NCBI GenBank assembly: GCA_030849075.1
Contig: JASAOO010003437.1
Span: 1 to 61,354, forward strand
Direction of reading: 5' to 3'
DNA: 61,354 nucleotides
Source: Zelonia costaricensis
Taxonomy: Eukaryota > Euglenozoa > Kinetoplastea > Trypanosomatida > Trypanosomatidae
Position numbers and translations under genes: made by a program. Below the pieces are notes generated by a model. It worked only from the letters and a program-made list of their open reading frames with translations. It did no database searches and was not told where the DNA came from. Positions 40,691 to 51,013 of this stretch are shown here, in pieces. Numbering within the stretch: the stretch's first letter is position 1; each line of letters begins with the position of its first letter.

Positions 40691-41984
40691 CACGGTAGGG
40701 CTTGGAAAGAGACGAGTGAGGGGTGAGGGTGACCAGCACGTGTGCGTGGGTGTGTTGATGTGACCCTCCGTGTCGTTGTGTGTACTTAAAAAAAAAAATG
40801 ATGTACAAGAGGTCGGGGAGAAGAAGGACCACCTGCTTTGAGTGCTGTTGCTGCGCAGCACGACGGTGACACGGAGGAAAAAAGGAAAAGCAGGCGTTGA
40901 GACGATCGAGGGTGTAGGGGAGCGGCGGCTGTGCGTGTGTAGCTGCGTGTGGTCTCCCGCCTCGCCCCACCTCATTCTTCCTTCACAATTTGATCTTCCT
41001 CCATCTGTTGCACCCGTGGACAACAATGTAGGGTGTCTGCTTCATGTAAACAACCGCGTCTTCCCCCCCCTCCCTGTCCTGCGTCGAGCCACTAGACGCG
41101 GAGCTGAGCACCACGAGACGCGATCCGTCTTGCCTCTTGCCTTTTTCCTGTTGAGCCCAGCCTGCCCGCTGAGGTGGACTCTTCTCCGACAGGTCCGGTC
41201 CGCCCGTCGCACGCCGGCGTGCGAGTCGATTGCTGTCTCTCCCTTTTTTGTTTCTTGTCTTTCAGCCTTCGACCTTGCTCCGATGCCACTGCACGCAGAC
41301 GAGTGCAACATGAAAGAAAGAAAAAAAAGAAAAGAGCTGAAGACTGCCAAGTCGCACGTACTTTGACGAATTCGAGCTCGCCGTGCGCGTGCGGTGCGGA
41401 AGTGGCTGTCAAAAAAAAAAAAAAAAGCTGCTCTCAACAGGCAAGCACAGCGCCGCTTCGCCGGGCTCGCTTCACGCTCTGGAGGACTGCTATGCGGTGG
41501 GAAAGGTGAGCTGCTCTGCACGCGTCTCTTCTCGCCACTCCTACTGGCTCGACTGCCCTGCTCGACACAAGCGGCAGGCCGTGACCAATGGGGTCGCTTC
41601 CCTCCTCGTTCGCGTCGGTGTATGTCGCGCTGGAGTGCAGACACGGAAGCGTGTGAGTGTCCTAGGCCCTGGACCACTGCCCATGCCCACCTTCACTCCC
41701 TTTTCCTCTCTCTTCCTCGACCTGTCGCTCCACCCCTCTCTTCCCCCCTTCTGCGTTCGCCCCCCCTCCCTCCCCCCTCATCGTCAGCGTACTCTTGAGT
41801 CCCTCGTGTGCCTCCGCTACTCCATCATCCCTCTTCTCTGTACCCCTCTCCCCCAACTGGCGTCGACGAAGTCGCGTGTGGCGCACGGGCGGTGTTGAGG
41901 CTCCCACACAAGCAGCGCAAAATAAAAAGAGAAAGGAAGCCAACCACGGTCGTTGTCTTGTGACTAGAACCTGTGTCGTTCACG
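40691..41984. other. Intergenic spacer
   Basis: An A-rich tract follows the IQUB stop (40788-40798), with another at 41411-41426. The segment before Prp18 is pyrimidine-rich (41690-41800) with a possible acceptor CTAG at about 41966. No gene is seen. Confidence 0.5.
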
Positions 41985-43559
41985 ATGAACTTTGAAGGTC
42001 TGCAGGGGCTTCTCAAAAAGAAGAAGCTGCAGCAACTGCCGTCGCCGTCGCCACCCGCGCTTTCCACACCAGCCGCCTTGGCGGCAGCACCCACGCCGCT
42101 GAGCTCGGCGTCCACAGGGTCTACGTCTGGGGCCGTGTGCCAGCCGACGAAGCCAGCACCGGCGGGCGCTGTGGACCCGTACGCGGCCGCCATTGAGCGA
42201 GTCCACGCCCTTCAGCAGGAGCGGCAGCATCAGGAGGATGCGAAAACAGACAAGGTGGCGTCTGACGAGGCGTTGAGCTGTAGCGGCAGCCTAACGCTCG
42301 GACAGAAGCGTGCTCGGGACGAGGCAGATGCACTGCCGCGTCAGGCAGACGACATCGTGGCGTCTGAGTCGTCCCCGGCGAGGCAGCGCAGCTCGACCGA
42401 GGCCGACACGTCGTCCGCCGCGCCGGGCGGCGATGGAGGGACGCTGAAGGGCGACAGCGAGGTCACGGCGCAGCGGGAGAAGGCGCTCGCCGCGTTGCAG
42501 ATGAGCATCGCGCAGCTCGAGAACGCGTGGGCGGCGGAGCGGGCGACGGCGAGGGGCCCAGCGCGCGGAGTGGCGCCTCATCCGCCGCCATCGGCATTAG
42601 CGCCGTCGGCGGGGGTGGCTCTGACATCGCGAACGCTGCCCCGTGCCCTGCGGCGGTACTTGACGTCCCAGTTTGTGTCCTCCAGCGCAGCGCCCGCCTC
42701 GCGGGCAACAGGGGTGCCGGAGATGTCGGTAATTGACCGCGAGTTTGAGCTTCTGGTGCAGCTTTGGACAGAGCTTGGCCCCAACGGCGCGGAGGCGGAC
42801 GGCGATGACGGGGCGACGACTGGAGCCGATGCCGTCGCGGCTGTGTCCAGCACGGCGGGGGGCTCGGACGAGGAGTCACCGCAGCAGCAGCTGGCGAGTC
42901 TGGCACGCGCGCTGTGGTACCTCATCGCCGTGCGGTGGCAGTACAGCCTCGACCCGCATCACCGTCGCGGCGTTGCCACGCCGGTGTGCCCCCGAGACGG
43001 CCCGCGGGTGAGCTCGGGCTGGACGCCGGTGCTGTACCTGGCGCTGAGCAGCGCCCTGCCCGCTGAGGTGCGTCTCGTGCACGGCCGCGCGGTGGCGGAC
43101 GAGGTGGAGCGGTGGCGCGGCCTCGCACGCACGCGGCAGGATGCGCTGGAGCTGCTCGCGTATGTCTGCGCCGACTACGACACCTGCGCGGCTGCCGCAG
43201 AGGCGACGAAGACGACGTCAGCGGCGGACGCGGTGGATGACTGCATAATTCCCGCTGAGCTGCGCGCGAGCCTGCATGTGATGTTGGTCCGCCATCTCCA
43301 GCAGGAGCGTCAGTTCATGGCGGCTCGGCAGGACTACGTGGACATGACGATGGGCACGGCGAACTGGAAGCTCGGGTTGTTCTCCGGTGGTGAGGTGCAC
43401 ATGCGCCGGTCGATGGAGCGGGTCGAGCGCAACCGCATCGCTCATCTTCTGAACAACGAGCACGCCACGAAGCTGTTGCAGTCGGTGCGTGAGCTGACGA
43501 CCTTCATCGAACAGCAGGGCGTCGCGCGGCACCCGCTCTTCTTCTTTGTCTCACCGTGA
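41985..43559 (+). CDS. Pre-mRNA splicing factor Prp18
   Basis: A 524-residue homologue of Prp18, the second-step splicing factor that helps exon docking in the spliceosome. In trypanosomatids it should serve trans-splicing and the very few cis introns. Residues 1-240 are Ala/Pro/Ser-rich and acidic, with the short start MNFEGLQGLLKKKKLQQL. A conserved segment near 248-262 (MSVIDREFELLVQLW) and the C-terminal Prp18 helical bundle (about 300-520) are recognisable. The strongest block is at 424-515: LRASLHVMLVRHLQQERQF, DYVDMTMGTANWKLGLF (the family's 'Y x x m a i G n a x W p i G v'), ERVERNRIAHLLNNEHATK and LQSVRELTTFIEQ. Longer than yeast or human Prp18 owing to low-complexity inserts. The start is the ATG at 41985; the frame opens four codons earlier at GTG. 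Confidence 0.85.
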   Translation: MNFEGLQGLLKKKKLQQLPSPSPPALSTPAALAAAPTPLSSASTGSTSGAVCQPTKPAPAGAVDPYAAAIERVHALQQERQHQEDAKTDKVASDEALSCSGSLTLGQKRARDEADALPRQADDIVASESSPARQRSSTEADTSSAAPGGDGGTLKGDSEVTAQREKALAALQMSIAQLENAWAAERATARGPARGVAPHPPPSALAPSAGVALTSRTLPRALRRYLTSQFVSSSAAPASRATGVPEMSVIDREFELLVQLWTELGPNGAEADGDDGATTGADAVAAVSSTAGGSDEESPQQQLASLARALWYLIAVRWQYSLDPHHRRGVATPVCPRDGPRVSSGWTPVLYLALSSALPAEVRLVHGRAVADEVERWRGLARTRQDALELLAYVCADYDTCAAAAEATKTTSAADAVDDCIIPAELRASLHVMLVRHLQQERQFMAARQDYVDMTMGTANWKLGLFSGGEVHMRRSMERVERNRIAHLLNNEHATKLLQSVRELTTFIEQQGVARHPLFFFVSP

Positions 43560-45287
43560 GAGCGGGCCGGGAGTGGTCGGGGGACGAGGGTCGCTGCTCA
43601 CACAGCTCCATCGTTCCGGTGTGGTGAGTGCGACGCGACTTTCGAAGCTGCGTCATCGTACACCTGAGGCGGATGATAGGTAGGAAATGGGAATATTGAG
43701 AAGCCCTGACGGACGCGCGCGTCTGTCGTCGTTCGTGACTGCGCCAGAAGTGACCGAGTCGGTGAGCGAGGGAGGACGGCACGGCGGTTGTGCGTGAGTG
43801 GACTCGTTGCCCGTCCTGCTTTCTCCCTCGCCCGTCCTTCCGCTGCTCTTTCTTCTCTTTTCCTCACAGTAGCCGGCTCATTACGAGTACGAAATAAAAG
43901 AAAAGACTGACCTTGAAGTGCATGACACAGCCGCGGCAATTGGCAGGACGCCTGAGGCACAGTTTGTGATCTGTCGGTGTCGTGCGCTAGCTGAAGTGCC
44001 GCTGCCAAGCTGCATCGAGAGCGGATGTCGAGTCACGACTTCACTCGGACCATCGGCGCAATGCAATCGAATTGAACGTCGACCTCTTCCCTCTGTCCCC
44101 CCACCCCTTCTCCCCCCCCCTCTGCGCTGTTCTCGGCGCCGCCACACAGCTCTCACGCCGCCACACAGCTCTCACGCCGCCACACAGCTCTCACGCCGCC
44201 ACACAGCTCTCACGCCGCCACACAGCTCTCACGCCGCCACACAGCTCTCACGCCGCCACACAGCTCTCACGCCGCCACACAGCTCTCACGCCGCCACACA
44301 GCTCTCACGCCGCCACACAGCTCTCACGCCGCCACACAGCTCTCACGCCGCCACACAGCTCTCACGCCGCCACACAGCTCTCACGCCGCCACACAGCTCT
44401 CACGCCGCCACACAGCTCTCACGCCGCCACACAGCTCTCACGCCGCCACACAGCTCTCACGCCGCCACACAGCTCTCACGCCGCCACACAGCTCTCACGC
44501 CGCCACACAGCTCTCACGCCGCCACACAGCTCTCACGCCGCCACACAGCTCTCACGCCGCCACACAGCTCTCACGCCGCCACACAGCTCTCACGCCGCCA
44601 CACAGCTCTCACGCCGCCACACAGCTCTCACGCCGCCACACAGCTCTCACGCCGCCACACAGCTCTCACGCCGCCACACAGCTCTCACGCCGCCACACAG
44701 CTCTCACGCCGCCACACAGCTCTCACGCCGCCACACAGCTCTCACGCCAACTACTCGCGATTGTGGCTCTCGCCGCGCACCCCTTGCTCCCTTTTCTCGC
44801 TCTCGTTCTGCTACGCTCCACAAGGCAGCCTTCTCAGTAGACCAGACACGCACCGACCCCACTCGCCCCACTCCGCGCTACCAAGCACATCGTACGACGC
44901 TCGCGCCTCAGCCCCCCCTCCTCCTCCTCCTCTCTACCCCTTCCTCTCTCAAAGGAAGCGCGCGCAGCCTCACCGGACTTCACAAGTGTATTTCGTACGT
45001 TGCCATCCTCTCTTCCCCTTTTTCTCTGCGGAATCTGCGCACATTTCTAGTTTTGCTGCTCCTCCATTGTCTCTCTGTGTTTCTCCTTCCTCCTTCGCTG
45101 CACCCCTTCTTCCGCCTTTGTGAGCTGATACGGTGTTGTCACGGTAGCGCGTCCTGTGTGCTGAGCTCGTGTGCCGTCGCGTCTCGTGCATCGCCCCCGC
45201 CACACCCCCCTGCCGCTCCTTTAGCTGGACGCTGCTGCTGAAGTCGACGTAATATATATACACACACACACATACTTTGCAGGAACC
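43560..45287. other. Intergenic region with minisatellite and duplicated leader
   Basis: Between Prp18 and the truncated arrestin start. It carries the 19-bp minisatellite (44142-44749) and, from about 45033, the left copy of a 339-bp duplicated segment. No gene is seen; open frames crossing the repeat are translations of the repeat. Confidence 0.6.
44142..44749 (+). repeat. 19-bp minisatellite, 32 tandem copies
   Basis: The unit CCACACAGCTCTCACGCCG repeats head to tail. The span of 608 bases equals exactly 32 x 19, and the only difference I see is the last base of the final copy (A for G). Because 19 is not a multiple of three and the unit has no stop, all three plus frames stay open, making false frames of about 400 codons with a 19-residue period. 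It lies between Prp18 and the broken arrestin copy. The near-perfect identity suggests recent expansion or active homogenisation. Confidence 0.97.
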
Positions 45288-45371
45288 ATGGCGATGCTGC
45301 TGGACAAGGACAAGGTGAAGGTGCTCATCCTCACCGAGAAGACGACGCTTATGCCGGGGGAGCACGTCAAT
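45033..45371 (+). repeat. Left copy of 339-bp duplication (arrestin leader and first codons)
   Basis: Aligns base for base, with offset 972 and no gaps, to 46005-46343. I see mismatches at 45037, 45041, 45127 and 45261 only. It contains the 5' flank, the TTTGCAG acceptor and the first 28 codons of the arrestin gene, and ends exactly at the ambiguous base 45372. Confidence 0.93.
45288..45371 (+). pseudogene. Truncated 5' end of arrestin-like gene, 28 codons, broken at N
   Basis: Identical to the first 28 codons of 46260-47396 (MAMLLDKDKVKVLILTEKTT...). It stops at an undetermined base (45372), after which the sequence is unrelated spacer. It could be a real partial copy, a second full gene lost at an assembly junction, or a haplotype duplicate. 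The exact coincidence of the break with the N favours an assembly join. Confidence 0.8.
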
Positions 45372-45372
45372 N
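45372..45372. other. Undetermined base at probable assembly junction
   Basis: The only N in the window. It sits precisely where homology between the two arrestin copies ends. Coordinates and gene count around it should not be trusted. Confidence 0.9.
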
Positions 45373-46004
45373 GGCCGACTCAAGCACAACTCCCACTTCG
45401 CTTTTCCACCTCTTCTCTTGTGTCGTTGCTTCTCTTCCTCCTTGTACGCTTAGCTGCGTCGCTCTTTTTTGCCTTTTCGGCTCCCCCCCTCCCTCTCCCG
45501 CACATCGTCTGGCCCCTGCCTTCTGCATCGTCGGCACCCCGTCCGTTCATCCCCCCGCTCCTCCCCTTCCCATAGCTCGCTTGCGCACTCAACTACTTCT
45601 CTCCCACCTACACTCCCCCCGTCTCTCTCTCTCTCTCTCGCTGGCCCCTTCCTCGGTCAGCCGCCGCCGCGGGCACTTCCTTTGATTGTGACGGTAAAGC
45701 CAGCGCGCGCTCCAGCGTCCGAAACCCGCTCGCCGCTTCACCTTTTTTTTTTCCCTTTTTCTTCCCCTCTCTCACTTCTGCATTCGTCTTCGCTTTCGTT
45801 TTCGCTTTGCCTTTGTGTTCTGCTCTTCCGCCGGTGTGCCCTCTTGACTGCCACGAAGCCTTCGCTTCCTTCCTCCTCCTCCTCCCGCTCGTAAGTGCTC
45901 CTTGCTCCCCCCCCGTCGCCGGTACGCTCTCCTCCGCGTCCTTTCTTCTTCTTTCCACCGAGCTCACTCGTCCGCTAGTACCCGCCCACATCGCGAAGGG
46001 CCTG
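45373..46004. other. Pyrimidine-rich spacer after the N
   Basis: C/T-rich sequence with no gene. If the junction is real, it separates the truncated and complete copies. If not, it is the true upstream flank of the complete copy or the 3' flank of a lost first copy. Confidence 0.5.
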
Positions 46005-46343
46005 ATCTCCGCGCATTTCTAGTTTTGCTGCTCCTCCATTGTCTCTCTGTGTTTCTCCTTCCTCCTTCGCTGCACCCCTTCTTCCGCCTTTGTGAGCTAA
46101 TACGGTGTTGTCACGGTAGCGCGTCCTGTGTGCTGAGCTCGTGTGCCGTCGCGTCTCGTGCATCGCCCCCGCCACACCCCCCTGCCGCTCCTTTAGCTGG
46201 ACGCTGCTGCTGAAGTCGACGTAATATATATATACACACACACATACTTTGCAGGAACCATGGCGATGCTGCTGGACAAGGACAAGGTGAAGGTGCTCAT
46301 CCTCACCGAGAAGACGACGCTTATGCCGGGGGAGCACGTCAAT
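46005..46343 (+). repeat. Right copy of 339-bp duplication
   Basis: The partner of 45033-45371. It runs into the intact arrestin gene. Confidence 0.93.
46247..46254 (+). promoter_or_regulatory. Predicted spliced-leader acceptor for arrestin-like gene
   Basis: ACTTTGCAG precedes GAACC and the ATG. The acceptor AG at 46253-46254 would leave a 5-nt 5' UTR. The same site is duplicated at 45281-45282. Confidence 0.4.
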
Positions 46344-47396
46344 GGCGCACTGCGCGTCGAGGTGCTGAAGGAGGTGTCGGTCACGGCGATCCGGCTCATG
46401 GCACGCGCGAAGGAGAGCATCTCCATCAAGGTCAAGAAGGGCCGCTCGAGCGCGACGCGCGAGCAGTCCTTTGTTCACTACGAGCACCTCATCACCTTCT
46501 TCGGCTTTTCGAAGGAGTGCGGCCGCCGTGGCGGGGCCTCGCTGGCGCCGGGCGTGTACGAGTACCCCTTCGACTTCGTCGTGCCCGCCGGGGCACCTCC
46601 GTCGTACCACTGCCACACCTCCGCCGGTGATGCCGAGCTTGCGTACATCCTGCGAGCCACCGTGGACATCCCACGCGGCTTCGACAAGAAGTCGGACGTG
46701 GAGCTGAGCGTGCTGCCGGCGGTCGCGGCGCAGCAGTTCGAGCAGCTCTCCGCCACGGCACGGACACTGGACGCACGTGGGATCGCGCTGGCGGTCGACC
46801 CCGGCTACTGCGGCACGCACGCCGACCCCAAAGCAAGTGTGACAGTTTCTGCCTCGGTGCAGGCGCTGATGCTGCTGCAGGGCTCCAACAACAGTGTCGC
46901 ACCGGACGCCAACGGCGGCCAAGGCGGCCCCAGTGCAAACGAGCTGATTGTGCGGCTCTCGCTGGCCAACACGAGCCAGCGCGCACGCATCCGCAAGGTG
47001 CGCGTTGCCTTCAATCAGCACCGGCACCTCATCGCCGATGGCGACACCGTGGATGCCATTCAAGAGATCGCGGCCACCGAGGAGGTGCTGCCGGGTGGCG
47101 TGCTCATTCCGCGTGCGTCGGTGAACATGGAGGTGCGGCTGCGGCTGCCGACCTCGATGCGCAACGCCTCCTCCATGTCCCAGGGCGCCCCGCTGCCGAC
47201 AATGTCCACACCGTGCATCCAGACCACGAACCTGCTCACCATCAGCTTCCCCGGGCTCGGGATCGACGCGTTGGTGAACTTCAGCGACGTGACGATGCTC
47301 GTCTCCGCCGTGGACAGCGAGAACCGCGTACCGATGATCCCCTGCTTCTATTCGATGGCCAACATCCACCCCGAGGACAAGCTCGGCGCGGAGTAG
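46260..47396 (+). CDS. Arrestin-fold protein (alpha-arrestin-like)
   Basis: A 378-residue arrestin-domain protein. Such adaptors bind membrane receptors or transporters and direct sorting or ubiquitin-dependent turnover. The N-terminal arrestin sandwich is at 1-165: VKVLILTEKTTLMPGEHVNGALRV (the usual 'x Y x P G e x v x G x v' strand pair), LMARAKESISI, then LAPGVYEYPFDFVVP (the family's 'l x x G x y x f P F x f x l P') and AELAYILRATVDIPRG. The C-terminal sandwich is at about 175-350 (KASVTVSASVQALMLLQ, NELIVRLSLANTSQRARIRKVRVAF, VNMEVRLRLP, TTNLLTISFPGLG). No PPxY ubiquitin-ligase motif and no membrane span are seen. The start region is duplicated 972 bases upstream, so a tandem paralogue may exist that this assembly has lost. 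Confidence 0.85.
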   Translation: MAMLLDKDKVKVLILTEKTTLMPGEHVNGALRVEVLKEVSVTAIRLMARAKESISIKVKKGRSSATREQSFVHYEHLITFFGFSKECGRRGGASLAPGVYEYPFDFVVPAGAPPSYHCHTSAGDAELAYILRATVDIPRGFDKKSDVELSVLPAVAAQQFEQLSATARTLDARGIALAVDPGYCGTHADPKASVTVSASVQALMLLQGSNNSVAPDANGGQGGPSANELIVRLSLANTSQRARIRKVRVAFNQHRHLIADGDTVDAIQEIAATEEVLPGGVLIPRASVNMEVRLRLPTSMRNASSMSQGAPLPTMSTPCIQTTNLLTISFPGLGIDALVNFSDVTMLVSAVDSENRVPMIPCFYSMANIHPEDKLGAE

Positions 47397-48401
47397 TCGG
47401 CCAGCCGTGGGCCGGGGCGGGGGTATCGGCCCGGGGGAAGGCGGAGAAGCCTCAAAACATCAACGCAAAGAAGGGCGACCCAAACGAGCGAATCAAGAGC
47501 CGCCCAGCGTAGGGGGCGATGCCAACGTGAGAAGGAGGAGAGCTCGCGATGGCGGACTCAACCCTTCCACTCCCCTGCACTCTCACACAGAGAGAGAGAG
47601 AGGGGGGGGGCGCGAATGTGCGAAACGCTCGGGGCGCAGATCAGAAAGATGAAACGAACGTGTGCGGGTCCGTGAACAGCACCGTCAGCCGACGGCGATT
47701 TCGTGGCGGTCAGGGCAGCGGTCTGGAACGGACGCCTGTCGGCCTCCTTCTGCCACGCACTCAACACAAGAAAAAACAGAAGAGAGAGAAAAAAGGAGAA
47801 TGTGCATGCATCACTCCCAGGCGACTCTGTCCGTGTGGTTGGCTCTCCACTTGGCTTCTCTTCGACGGAACTGTGTAATTTATTGTTCTTCTTTGTCCTG
47901 CTTTCCTTTGTCCTTGCGTTGTGGTCCGTGCTGCTGAACATCCCCTCCTGGCTTCATTGCTATATATGCTCGGTATGACTCTGTTTTTGGTTTGGAGGAG
48001 GGGACCAGGTGAAAGGGATCGGGGGGGGGAGGGGGGAAGGGGCGGAGAAGGCTTCCCCAATCTCGCACTGTGCTGAGGACGCGAGTTGACCGGAGCTCGC
48101 TGTGCATATCGTGAGTGTTCAGCTTCGATTGATAAGTGGCCGCGCACCGTGGACTAGACGGGGGTGGGGTGGGGCGGACGCTTTTGTCTCGTTGTTGTGG
48201 TGCGCCAACGTCTTTTTTCTGTTTTCGTTTTGCCTCTTCCGTTTCCCTCTCTCCCTCCCTCTCTCGATTTGGATCGCAACGTGATCATGGTTGAGTGTTC
48301 GTCTTCGTTGTGTGTGTGTGTGTGTCTGTGATAGGATCTTCTCTCGCTCTCTTCCGAGCTCTTGTTCCCGGTACACTGCTCTAGTGTAGGCGTTCGTGTA
48401 G

Positions 48402-48773
48402 ATGCACCCACCCAGTAGGCGCGCGCCGCGCCGAAGCAGGCGGGTGGGGGTTGGTCAAACCCATGCCGCGTCGCCGCAACGGTTCTCTCTCTCTCTCACA
48501 TCAAGGTCGGCAGGCATTCCACTTTGTGCGCTGATGGCTGCGTACCTGTGTCTGCCTGTGGTGCGGGGCGAGCAGTTCTGTGTGGCGCCTGCGCGCGCGT
48601 GTGTGCGTGTCATCATGTCCCACAACCCCCTTCGCAGGTCGTCGTCGATCCACATGCAGAGGTGTAAGAGAAGAAGTAGATGCCATAACTCAAAGGCGAG
48701 GCAGGTGTGGCGTACATGTCGAGGAGCGCTTTCTCGTTTCCTCAATGTGAACGGTACGCCCTTCTCTACTTGA
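48402..48773 (+). CDS. Possible small ORF, 123 aa (weak)
   Basis: An ATG-initiated frame of 123 residues in a patch with balanced base composition. The translation is Arg/Ser/Cys-rich (RRAPRRSRR near the start, a hydrophobic stretch ALMAAYLCLPVV around 43-54, then RRSRCHNSK). There is an AG 12 nt upstream but only a weak pyrimidine tract. No family is recognised. The basic composition could equally be chance in GC-rich sequence. Confidence 0.2.
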   Translation: MHPPSRRAPRRSRRVGVGQTHAASPQRFSLSLTSRSAGIPLCALMAAYLCLPVVRGEQFCVAPARACVRVIMSHNPLRRSSSIHMQRCKRRSRCHNSKARQVWRTCRGALSRFLNVNGTPFST

Positions 48774-50977
48774 CGTGTGTGGCGTTTGGTGGTGCTCTGT
48801 TACTCAAGCAGCGTCTGTGTGTGTCTCGAGAGGGTCCGTGGGGGCCCACATCTCGCCCCCTTCCCTCCACCCCGTCTTCACCGTCTTTCCCGTCTTCCGC
48901 ACTTTCTCCTTCCCTTTCGCTCTCTCTGTCTTCGTCGCTTGTCATTGCCGTCCTGCGTGCACCCCGCACGTGTATTCTCCATCATCTTTCTGACCCATGT
49001 GTGTATGTGTGCAAGTGTTTGTAAACGGGCGCGTGTGTGTGTGTGCGTGTTTGTGTGCTGTCGGTGATGAATCTAAGCGTCAAGGTGGCGAGCTCCCGCA
49101 TCACCGGTTTGTTTTCGCCGCTAGTTTCCCCGCCCACGCCGCGGCGCACGCCGTCCGTGGAGGTCTTCACGCGTTCCCGGTAGGCTTTGCTGCTGGGGTG
49201 AAGAACGGCGCACAAAGTGCGGTGGCGGCAAGCGTGTTCGTGTTTCTCCACCCCGGGGCTTTCCTTTTCGCTCTCCTCCCGCCGTCTCCACGCTTCCCAG
49301 TCGCCGCGTTTGTGTGTGTGCCTGTGCGAGTCCTTTCTTCACCCCCTTTCCGTGATGCCTCAGACATCACGCTGAAGTGGCTGGGCAGCGGAGAAGAAGC
49401 GACGTGCACGAACGGACTCGGCACCGCAGCGGTCGGCACACTGCATCAGCCTGCCGTTGCCACGCACACAGGGTCTTCGCAAAGCAGCAAGAAAGAAGAA
49501 AAAAAAAAGCGGGGAATGGACGAACATAGCGGCCGCACTTCATGGATGCGGCACAGGCCTTTTCGAGTTGCTCCAGCCGTAACGGACCACGTCGACTACA
49601 CTACACTGGGAGGGGAAGGAAGGTCGCACTTCCGGCCTGTGCGTGTGCGCGTTTGCATACCGCTCCTCTTCTTCCCCCCCCCTCCCCTCACCCCCCTGCC
49701 TCGCCCACCCCCGCACCTCTGCCACTTCATCGCCCCATGCAGTGTGGCTGCCCATCCTCGGAGGTCTACTCGTCGCTTCTCTCCTCTTCGTCTCTCCTCG
49801 CACCTCGTCATCCATCTCCCATACCTGCCCCGCCTACATCTCGCTGCACCCACGCCCCACCTTCTCTCAGACCTAGTCCATCCGTGAGTGTGTGTGTGTC
49901 TTTGCGAGCTTGCAAGCGTGCATGTCACTGCCTGCACCTAGAACTCTTTCACACCCTCACATCGCTTCAGCCAAAGCACTTCGTACTACCTTCCTTTTTC
50001 TCCTCCTTTTCTGTGTCCACGACCCGGCGCCACCCCTCCCTCTACCACGAGTCTGATCAGCGCCGTGTCAGCTATCCCCCCCCCTCACTCCTCCCATCTC
50101 TTCACAAACACAAACACGAACACATACACACCACATTCCCAACCTCCGCTCTGCGCCCTGCTCCTCTACAGTGTTTCCTGCTTCTTTTTTTCTCTCGTTT
50201 TCTGCTACGCCCTCCTCCGTGCCTCGCCTGTTCCCGCTCCACTGTGTCAAAGGAACGTGAACCGCCGCATTCCCCCACTGTTTGATACGACCACCCACTA
50301 CTTTCTTTTTTGTTTGTGGGTGCGGAGCCGACAAAGGCGAAAACAGCAACGCTGTATCACCCACACGGGTACACCCACGCACGTTTGAATAAAAAAAAAC
50401 CGCAGCGACGCACGACCCCGGTGCGCTGTCCAGTGCATACGCACTCAGACACACGGTAGCACGTCACTCGTGTGACCAAGAAACAAACAGAAAACCTAGA
50501 GCGCGACCATCGAGCGTGCGACGTAATTGTAGCAGTAGTAGACACCGAGGCGACAGCGCCCCTCCCCCAGCTCTTCTTCTATTTTTCCAGGTCTTCGTCT
50601 CCTCTCTTCGTTTCGCCGCCTTCCCCTGCCACCCTGCCCCCCTCACTCACTCCTTCCACCCTCCTCTCCTCGCCGTGTTGTTGTGCAACGTCGCTTCTTC
50701 TCGTTTCTCTTCCCCTCCCCCCCGCTTACGCTCAACGGGCGTTTGTGTTATTGTTGGCACTTCCCTGCGCCAGCGTCGCCGACCCTTAACGCCCTACCCC
50801 GCCTCTCTTCTCGCTTTTCAATCTGCCTCCCTCTCCCTCCTCACTCTCACATCACCCCCCCCCCTCCCCACCATCTGTACTGCCTGACAGCGGGACAATA
50901 CCTGGCCCTTCCCATCTCCCTTCTCTTTTCTCTCCCCCCTCGCCCTGCCCACTCCTCCTGCCACTACGGTGTGCTGA

Positions 50978-50980
<3 letters not shown>

Positions 50981-51010
<30 letters not shown>
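50981..51010 (+). repeat. (GT)15 microsatellite
   Basis: A perfect GT tract inside the pyrimidine-rich spacer. Confidence 0.9.

Positions 51011-51013
<3 letters not shown>

Noticed and set aside
44142..44749. CRISPR-like array
   Set aside because: The units are directly adjacent with no spacers, and the genome is eukaryotic. It is a minisatellite.
43918..45241. Two plus-strand frames of about 400 codons over the 19-bp repeat
   Set aside because: They are translations of the minisatellite, whose unit lacks stops in every frame. No supported start or unique coding sequence is present.
49065..49150. Possible C/D snoRNA starting GTGATGA
   Set aside because: A C-box-like word is present, but no D box or terminal pairing was found within a normal length.
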